From the NCBI RefSeq assembly GCF_015999335.1, contig NZ_JAEACP010000030.1:1-37737 (forward strand): 37,737 bases of DNA. Reading direction: 5' to 3'. The notes under the pieces are model-generated. The model made no database searches. It saw only the letters and a list, made by a program, of their open reading frames with translations, and was not told the DNA's origin. This document shows positions 32,696-37,737 of this stretch, in pieces (positions within the stretch are counted from its first letter, which is position 1; each line of letters begins with the position of its first letter). This DNA is from Tabrizicola soli. Its GTDB lineage: Bacteria; Pseudomonadota; Alphaproteobacteria; Rhodobacterales; Rhodobacteraceae. The translations under genes were made by a program, and so were the position numbers.

Positions 32696-32904
32696 CAGCG
32701 ATCCCCACGGGAGAAGCCCGCCAGCCCGGCGACCGCCAGTGGCCGCGTGGTCCCCGCGATGGCGCGCTCGATGGTGCGGATGCGCGCCAGCAGATCCTCG
32801 GCCGAGCCGTAGTCGACTGACTTGCCGTCATAGCTTACCCGGGTCGTGCCGCTGGCATAGGCCCGACGCAGCGCCGAGAGCTCGGTTTCCGTCCAGTTGG
32901 TCAT
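32695..32904 (-). CDS. gpW-like head-tail connector protein
   Basis: The 69-residue protein MTNWTETELSALRRAYASGT has the size and pattern of lambda gpW: N-terminal helix, RVSYDGKSVDYGSAEDLLAR beta hairpin, second helix, polar tail. Lambda gpW is 68 residues. It starts in a TGATG overlap with the large terminase stop and ends in a TGATG overlap with the portal start, as in lambda A-W-B. The longer frame upstream is a shadow. Confidence 0.88.
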   Translation of the reverse strand: MTNWTETELSALRRAYASGTTRVSYDGKSVDYGSAEDLLARIRTIERAIAGTTRPLAVAGLAGFSRGDR

Positions 32905-34907
32905 CAGAACCATTCTCCGCGTCGGCCAAGCCAGTCTGACTGCCGTTTTCCCTGGGGTGCGGCTTGCGGCCGGTTCACCCACCCGGCGCCATCCGTTTCC
33001 GTCGGCACGGCTCCGAGCTGATCCTCGAGGTCGCGCCATTTCTTGTCGGGCCAGCGATCCGCGCCCGCGATCCAGGCGGCGGCGCGGGCATAGACCCGAC
33101 AATCCAGCGCCTCGTTCCGCTCGCGCAGCTTCTGCCATTCGAGCTTGGCGAAGCCGCGCTTCGTGCGGATCGTCACCAGCTGCTCGGCCACGACCTGCTT
33201 CAGCCACTCGCTTTCCACCCACGTCGGCAGGTGGATAGTGCCGGGCGGGAAGGCCGCGCCCTCGGCCCCTTCCTCCTCGGTCGGGCGCTCCAGCCGCAGG
33301 AAGCGGTAGGTCTCGGCCTTGAAGGTGGACACCGCCACCGTCCAGAGCCGCGCCCCGCGCCGCAGTCGTTTGCCGCCCTCGGTCGCGTCGACGAAGGTCG
33401 GCCCCGAGACCGGGCTCGAGCGATTAAACCCCTCGACGCCCTTCACAGGTGCGACCTGCGCGAAGCCGACCTTGCGCGACCAGGTATAGACCGCTGGGGC
33501 CTCGTAACCGGTGTCGATGGCCATCCGTGCAATGCGCAGGTGCGCGCCGCGTTCGTGGGGCCAGGACCTGTCGAGCAGCGCCGTCAACTCCGACCATGCG
33601 TCGTGCCGATCCGGCCCACCCTCGATCACGACGTGATCGACCAGCCAGCTTTCCAGACCACGGCCCCAGGCCCAGACATCGACCTCGATCCGGTCCTTCT
33701 GGACGTCAGCCCCGGCGGTCAGGAACAGCCCGCCCGCGGGCACGGTGCCGGGTTTCCAAGCCTCGCGCCGTTCGTAAAGCCGCTGCCAGTCCGGGGCTTC
33801 CCCGGTTTCGACCCAGGTCTCGCCGAGGATCGTGTTGCGGAACGCCTTGATCGCCTCGTCCGACCCTTGGGCCGCCTCCCATCCGCGCGCGATGCGCTGC
33901 CAGCTGAGCCAGCCCACCGGCGAATAGAGCGCCGAGAGGTGGTAGCCGACCGTGGTCGGATCGGCGGTCGTGGCGGTCGCCCGCCATCCGCCGCCCTCCA
34001 GCATCGCTGTCTTGTGGTGTTCCGCGATGGGCTGATCACAGCCCTCGCAGATGTATTCCGCCGTTTCCGGCCGCCCCTTCTGCCAGCGCAGCCGGTCGAA
34101 CTTCAGCCACTGCATCGCACCGCAATGCGGGCACGGCACGAAGTACCGCCGCTGGTCGCCCGCATCGTACTCCCGCTCGATGCGCGACAGCCCCCGGATC
34201 GTGGGCGTCGATACCAGCAGCACCTTGCGCCGATGGGCGAAGGTCAGCGACCGGGCCTCGGCCAGCGTGACCGGGTCGCCTTCCTCGTCGGCGGACGCCG
34301 GATAGGCGTCGACCTCGTCGAGGAAGATGTAGCGCGCTGGCGTGGAGCGCAGGCCTACTGCCGAGTTCGCCCCGGTCATGATCAGGATGCCGCCCGCGAA
34401 CTCCTTGGACAGCATCGTGTTACCCGCGTCGCGGGATCGGGCCGGTTTGACCCGTTCCCGCAGCTCGGGGCTCTCGTCGATCAGCGGGTCGATCCGCTGC
34501 CGGGAGTTGCGCTTGGCCAGTTCCACCGTCGGCTGGACCGCAAGCATCGGACCCGGCGCCTGGTGAATGGCGAAGCCGATCCAGTTATTGCCCGCCTCGG
34601 TCGCGCCGACCTGTGCGGCCTTCATGAACACGACCCGCTGCGTGGGATCGCCGGGCGACAGCCGGTCCATGATCTCGCGCATATAGGGCGTGCGCCCTGT
34701 GCGATACCGCCCCGGTTCAGCCGAGGCGCGGCCCGAGAGCATCCGGTGCCGGTCCGCCCATTCCGAAACGGTCAGACCTGGATCGGGCCGGAGCCCGTTC
34801 CCCCAAGACCGCAAGATCTCGCCCGCGCCGTCGAAGTCCGTCAGGCCATCATCATCACCGGAAGTCGGGCCGGACCTCGGCAAGCTCGTCGAGGTGGGCG
34901 CGTACAT
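32904..34907 (-). CDS. Phage terminase large subunit (GpA-like)
   Basis: The 667-residue protein (ATG at 34,907; a TTG three codons earlier is possible) is a lambda gpA-type packaging motor. A deviant Walker A, MKAAQVGATE, lies near residues 95-104. Walker B YIFLDEVD is at 193-200, and a Cys pair set, CPHC at 259-262 and CEGC at 287-290, forms a probable zinc site seen in GpA relatives. A nuclease-domain strand, LTAGADVQKDRIEVDVWAWG, lies near 405-425. The gene overlaps the small terminase by about 50 bases. Confidence 0.92.
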   Translation of the reverse strand: MYAPTSTSLPRSGPTSGDDDGLTDFDGAGEILRSWGNGLRPDPGLTVSEWADRHRMLSGRASAEPGRYRTGRTPYMREIMDRLSPGDPTQRVVFMKAAQVGATEAGNNWIGFAIHQAPGPMLAVQPTVELAKRNSRQRIDPLIDESPELRERVKPARSRDAGNTMLSKEFAGGILIMTGANSAVGLRSTPARYIFLDEVDAYPASADEEGDPVTLAEARSLTFAHRRKVLLVSTPTIRGLSRIEREYDAGDQRRYFVPCPHCGAMQWLKFDRLRWQKGRPETAEYICEGCDQPIAEHHKTAMLEGGGWRATATTADPTTVGYHLSALYSPVGWLSWQRIARGWEAAQGSDEAIKAFRNTILGETWVETGEAPDWQRLYERREAWKPGTVPAGGLFLTAGADVQKDRIEVDVWAWGRGLESWLVDHVVIEGGPDRHDAWSELTALLDRSWPHERGAHLRIARMAIDTGYEAPAVYTWSRKVGFAQVAPVKGVEGFNRSSPVSGPTFVDATEGGKRLRRGARLWTVAVSTFKAETYRFLRLERPTEEEGAEGAAFPPGTIHLPTWVESEWLKQVVAEQLVTIRTKRGFAKLEWQKLRERNEALDCRVYARAAAWIAGADRWPDKKWRDLEDQLGAVPTETDGAGWVNRPQAAPQGKRQSDWLGRRGEWF

Positions 34908-35415
34908 GTTTCTCAAGGACCTTCTGCATCGCGGCTGGCTCGACGCCGAGATCGGCCGCCATCAACGCCGCCGCGCGCGCGGGCCAGTTCACCCATGCGT
35001 CCCGCACCTCGCGCGCCAGGCGAAAAACCAGCGACAGCGCGCGGGCCCGCTCGACCAATTCCCCCTTCAGCTTCTGGAGACGGATGCGGCGTTCCTGCGC
35101 CTTCAGCACCTCGTTGGCGGTTTTAGCTTGGAGATAGGTCGTGCCACCGCCTACCGCTGGCACCGCCAGACCCTGTTCGCGCAGAGTGTCGCCGACGGCT
35201 GCAACGGCCGCCTCGGGGACCGGCTTTAGCTTCGGTTCGGGCGGCTTTCGTGTCTTCGACGGGTCGGTGGTTTCCGCCCGACGCACATCGCTGGCCTTGG
35301 CATCGATGCTGCCATCGGCGAACAGCACAAGCCGTTCGGCCGCCTTCGCCTTCTGGATCGCGCCCCGCGACAGCCCGACATGTACGGCATATTGGCGCTC
35401 GCTCATTCCCTGCAT
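34855..35415 (-). CDS. Phage terminase small subunit-like protein
   Basis: I choose the ATG at 35,415 (MQGMSERQYAVHVGLSRGAI) because CGGAG lies 6 bases upstream. The N-terminal segment up to about residue 30 is a helix-turn-helix of the Nu1 type (SERQYAVHVGLSRGAIQKAK). A Pro/Lys-rich linker and a helical C-terminus (about 90-185) follow. The small subunit recognises the packaging site. The gene is immediately upstream of the large terminase and is the first gene of the leftward late operon. Confidence 0.78.
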   Translation of the reverse strand: MQGMSERQYAVHVGLSRGAIQKAKAAERLVLFADGSIDAKASDVRRAETTDPSKTRKPPEPKLKPVPEAAVAAVGDTLREQGLAVPAVGGGTTYLQAKTANEVLKAQERRIRLQKLKGELVERARALSLVFRLAREVRDAWVNWPARAAALMAADLGVEPAAMQKVLEKHVRAHLDELAEVRPDFR

Positions 35416-35444
35416 GACAGCTCCGATTATCATTCAATATCATG

Positions 35445-35465
35445 CGCTTATCTCGTTGATAAGCG
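35445..35465. promoter_or_regulatory. Palindrome in divergent promoter region
   Basis: An 8-base perfect inverted repeat, CGCTTATC and GATAAGCG, flanks a 5-base spacer. It lies 30 bases upstream of the small terminase start, in the AT-rich gap (35,416-35,525) between the leftward late operon and the rightward small genes. This is the position expected for an operator or activator site that controls late genes. No T-run follows, so a terminator is less likely. Confidence 0.5.
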
Positions 35466-35525
35466 TCGCCGACAGAGCGAACGTCACTCCAACGAAACGA
35501 TGCAACTCATCACCGAGCCACCACG

Positions 35526-35786
35526 ATGACCCACCGTGCAACCGACAGTGAGACCGCGCCCGCCACCGGTTCGAGGGAGCGGTCGAACAAAGCCCTCGAC
35601 GCTTTCATCGCTGCCAAGACCGAGATCGACGCGATGCTGGACCGGCTCGCCGCCCTCAGCGCCGACCACTTCGAGACCAGCCCCGACGAGATCAACTGGG
35701 GCCATGTCGGCACCCTGAACCACTACCGCGACCGCCTGCGCGAGATCACCGACAGCGCGTTCAAGGAAGGCGCGTTCGCCCGCTGA
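35526..35786 (+). CDS. Hypothetical protein, 86 aa
   Basis: The protein MTHRATDSETAPATGSRERS has a disordered N-terminus and a helical body (residues 20-80, SNKALDAFIAAKTEIDAMLD...NHYRDRLREITDSAFKEG). I know no function. Similar small helical proteins sit beside DUF3489 genes at the terminase side of rhodobacterial prophages. It is divergent from the small terminase gene, and the start has no strong ribosome binding site. Confidence 0.65.
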   Translation: MTHRATDSETAPATGSRERSNKALDAFIAAKTEIDAMLDRLAALSADHFETSPDEINWGHVGTLNHYRDRLREITDSAFKEGAFAR

Positions 35787-35882
35787 TCACTGACACTTCC
35801 AAGACTCCCGCCGCGCGCCCAGCGCGGCTTGGGGTCGTAGGAGGGCTGCGACGATCGCGGCCCCGAGCACGGAGACGACCCC

Positions 35883-36401
35883 ATGACCCAGATCCAGCTG
35901 ACCGATACCCAAGCCGTCATCCTTTCGGCGGCCTGCACGCGCGATGACGGCGCGGTCTTTCCCGTCACCCCCAAGCTGAAGGGCGGCGCTGTCGGCAATG
36001 TCTGCAAGAGCCTCCTGAAGCTCGGGCTGATCGAGGAAATCCCGGCAACCGACCTCAACACCGTCTGGCGGCACGACGAGGAGCGCGGCCCGATCACCCT
36101 GCGCGCGACGCCGCTGGCACAGAGCACGCTTGGGATCACCGATGCCGAGGCCACCACGACACCAGTCGAAACCGTCACCGCATCTGCCCAGCGCCGAAAA
36201 GGCACCAAGCAGGAAGCCCTGATCGAAATGTTGCGTGCACCGGGCGGCGCCACCATCGAAGAGATCGCCACCGCGCTCGAATGGGCGGCCCACACGGTCA
36301 GAGGGGCCATGGTAGGCCCCTTGAAGAAGAAGCTCGGGCTCGAGGTGACCTCCGAGAAGGTCGAGGGGCGCGGGCGGGTCTACCGGCTTCCCGTCGCCTG
36401 A
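35883..36401 (+). CDS. DUF3489 domain protein
   Basis: The 172-residue protein starts MTQIQLTDTQAVILSAACTR after a GGAGACGACCCC ribosome binding region. Residues 1-80 form a winged-helix-like part. Residues 105-170 are the DUF3489 domain: RRKGTKQEALIEMLRAPGGA, AHTVRGAMVGPLKKKLGLEV and SEKVEGRGRVYRLP. DUF3489 is a predicted winged helix DNA-binding domain common in alphaproteobacterial phages. It may regulate nearby phage genes. It converges with the HNH gene across a 75-base gap. Confidence 0.85.
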   Translation: MTQIQLTDTQAVILSAACTRDDGAVFPVTPKLKGGAVGNVCKSLLKLGLIEEIPATDLNTVWRHDEERGPITLRATPLAQSTLGITDAEATTTPVETVTASAQRRKGTKQEALIEMLRAPGGATIEEIATALEWAAHTVRGAMVGPLKKKLGLEVTSEKVEGRGRVYRLPVA

Positions 36402-36476
36402 TCCCACACTCACCGCAAACAAGCCACGCCGTCCCGAATGGGGCGGCGCAACTTCGTGATTGGCTTGGACGGTTGC

Positions 36477-36830
36477 CTACGTGTGCAGCACTCCTCTGCC
36501 AATTTGCGCCGCCAGCCATTTTCCAGCTGCCATGCGCTGTTGAACGCGATGGCGATGTGCTTCCGGTGAGAGCGGACGCTTTCGGCGGTGGCGCAGGTTG
36601 TTGCAGTACCAACAGGCAGCGACAATGTTGTCTGCCGAGTTGCCGCCACCGTCGGAACGCGCGTGAAGATGCTCTGCGGTGCAACGCAGGATCCTTGGTC
36701 CGGCCATCTCCTTGGCTTTTCGCGGCGATGCTGTCTCGGTGGCATCATCCCACATCGGCAGACCACAATAATAGCAGCGGCCACCTTGTGCGATCATCTT
36801 CTTTCGGCGGATATGTTTCAGTGCTCCCAT
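36477..36830 (-). CDS. HNH endonuclease
   Basis: The 117-residue protein begins MGALKHIRRKKMIAQGGRCY after a GGGAG site. It has the full HNH signature: CYYCG (Cys19, Cys22), RCTAEHLHARSDGG (Glu53, His54), NSADNIV (Asn68) and CWYCNNLRH (Cys73, Cys76, His81). The two Cys pairs bind a structural zinc. HNH proteins near the terminase genes often assist DNA packaging or cos cleavage in HK97-like phages. A homing or defence nuclease is the alternative. It lies on the late-gene strand, about 1 kb beyond the terminase. Confidence 0.88.
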   Translation of the reverse strand: MGALKHIRRKKMIAQGGRCYYCGLPMWDDATETASPRKAKEMAGPRILRCTAEHLHARSDGGGNSADNIVAACWYCNNLRHRRKRPLSPEAHRHRVQQRMAAGKWLAAQIGRGVLHT

Positions 36831-37057
36831 GGCACGGCTCCCTTCATTCGACTTCGAGAGAAGCGAATGCGCGACGTCCTGATGGACGCTCCCCGGCAGG
36901 AAGCTCTTGCTCGCGCGAGACCCGATCCTTCGTGGTTTCGCAGTCCGGACCGCGAAACCTGCAGGAAAACCCCGAGATCAGAGTGGCCTCTGGCTCACTC
37001 AAGACGGCGTGACCGTCTTCGCAGCGAGATTGAGGCTAGTGATCGACCTGTTGCCAG

Positions 37058-37267
37058 TCAACGGAGTTGTTCGAACAACCGGCGCAAGGCGTAGGACCGT
37101 GCGATGCTGACCAAGGTGAAGACCGCGCCCAACTTCAGGTTCTGCGCCAGAGTCGCGTGCAACCCGAAGATTGGGAAGATCAGCATCTGCGTCACGACCG
37201 AGACGCCGTAGCCGACGACCACGTTGGCGACGGACTCGACCAGCGACATGGCGCGCGACTGTTTCAT
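37058..37267 (-). CDS. DUF7220-like small membrane protein, 69 aa
   Basis: The start at 37,267 (MKQSRAMSLVESVANVVVGY) follows GGTGG; the frame open further upstream is a shadow. Residues 8-30 and 42-58 are hydrophobic (VVVGYGVSVVTQMLIFPIFG, LKLGAVFTLVSIARSYALRR) and the C-terminus is basic. This pattern matches the small DUF7220-type membrane proteins seen in rhodobacterial phages. The function is unknown. The 227 bases between this gene and HNH show no supported gene, and neither do the 204 bases to its right. Confidence 0.75.
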   Translation of the reverse strand: MKQSRAMSLVESVANVVVGYGVSVVTQMLIFPIFGLHATLAQNLKLGAVFTLVSIARSYALRRLFEQLR

Positions 37268-37471
37268 GCCACCACCCCATCCGTCGAGCAACGGTGTTGG
37301 CCAGAGCCGCATCATCCCCATGCGGTTGCCGTTGCTCGCGCCTTGTGTGCATCCCCGTCCGCACACAGCCTTCCAGGCAATACATTCGGTCATTGACCGC
37401 AACGACGTTGTGCTTGACCTCCAAGGCACAATATTCCAGCGTTCCGAAACGGATAACTGGAGGATCTGTGA

Positions 37472-37657
37472 ATGAAGAAGGTCGTTCCCTTTGTTCTTGT
37501 TTCAGCATTTGCGTTAATGGGCTGTATGGCGGCTGAGATAATTGGCCAGAAACCTGACGGAAATGAAATCCGCCTCATGTTCTACCCGGGCGGTTCAACG
37601 CTGGACGACCTAGGGTCAGGACCCATTGATTGGCTTGAGGCGACCCGGCCTGCATGA
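37472..37657 (+). pseudogene. Small lipoprotein gene truncated by IS
   Basis: The frame begins MKKVVPFVLVSAFALMGC, a lipoprotein signal peptide with lipobox LMGC (Cys18). The native frame runs to about codon 46, where the CTAG at 37,610-37,613 marks the insertion of the right IS5-family element. The last 15 codons before the stop are insertion-sequence DNA. The original protein may have ended only slightly later or been much longer. No match is recognised. Confidence 0.55.
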
Positions 37658-37737
37658 TTCAAGCTCCCGAACTGACGGGGGTGAAGATGAGCAACCTTTT
37701 CTGGCTTACGGACGAACAGATGGAGCGGCTGACGCCG
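37610..37737 (+). mobile_element. IS5-family insertion sequence, partial (right edge)
   Basis: The element starts at or just after the CTAG at 37,610-37,613 with GGTCAGGACCCATTGATT, similar to the end of the left element. It runs off the window. It carries the start of a transposase gene at 37,687. It cuts the small lipoprotein gene. Its orientation is opposite to the left copy, so the two transposase genes point outward. Confidence 0.75.
37687..37737 (+). CDS. IS5-family transposase, N-terminal fragment
   Basis: The visible 17 codons, MSNLFWLTDEQMERLTP, are the typical N-terminus of an IS5-family transposase, similar to but different from the left copy. GGGGGTGAAG precedes the ATG as a ribosome binding region. 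The gene continues past the window edge. Confidence 0.8.
   Translation, partial: MSNLFWLTDEQMERLTP

Noticed and set aside
32964-35126. 720-codon open frame on the + strand opposite the terminase
   Set aside because: Antisense to the terminase large subunit with its motifs intact; the translation has no recognisable domain.
36907-37110. 67-codon + strand frame between HNH and the DUF7220-like gene
   Set aside because: It overlaps the end of the small membrane protein gene in antisense, has no ribosome binding site and shows no recognisable pattern.
1-37737. CRISPR arrays, tRNA or rRNA genes
   Set aside because: I saw no regularly spaced repeats and no cloverleaf or rRNA-like sequence while reading the window; a dedicated tRNA search was not possible.

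Overview
The window is GC-rich DNA with alphaproteobacterial character. The gene families and the phage late-gene set (fused protease/capsid, DUF2190, DUF6441, DUF6950, DUF3489 and DUF7220-like genes) fit a Rhodobacterales host such as a Paracoccus or Rhodobacter relative. That assignment is inferred from family recognition only. Both ends run into IS5-family elements at CTAG sites, with the transposase genes pointing outward.

Region 1 (about 0.1-11.2 kb, + strand) is the 3' part of a BREX phage-defence operon in the type 1 order brxC-pglX-pglZ-brxL. The genes overlap or nearly touch, so they are probably co-transcribed. The brxC frame enters directly from the left insertion sequence. Its 5' part, with the Walker A region, is missing here, and brxA/brxB are not in the window. 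BrxL ends in a domain resembling the MITD1 C-terminal (phospholipase D-like) domain, with no recognisable Lon protease domain. The target-recognition part of PglX is visibly AT-richer than its flanks.

Region 2 (11.2-12.3 kb) is the junction. It holds a truncated GIY-YIG-like remnant, a strong hairpin and a hypothetical gene.

Region 3 (about 12.4-35.4 kb) is the late half of a siphovirus-like prophage, transcribed leftward. Reading from right to left it has small terminase, large terminase, gpW-like connector, lambda-type portal, fused prohead protease/major capsid, DUF2190 decoration protein, head-tail joining genes, tail terminator, tail tube, tail assembly chaperone pair with a -1 frameshift site, tape measure, distal tail genes, NlpC/P60-like protein, tip protein J, tail fibre, peptidoglycan hydrolase and holin. 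Cargo genes sit at gene boundaries, mostly on the opposite strand: a ParD/ParE-like pair, a PD-(D/E)XK-like protein, a bactofilin, a MAPEG membrane protein and a secreted protein. A Tat-signal protein lies beyond the lysis genes. No integrase, repressor or replication gene is seen.

Region 4 (35.5-37.7 kb) carries small phage-associated genes: a short hypothetical, a DUF3489 protein, an HNH endonuclease and a DUF7220-like membrane protein. It ends with a small lipoprotein gene cut by the right insertion sequence.
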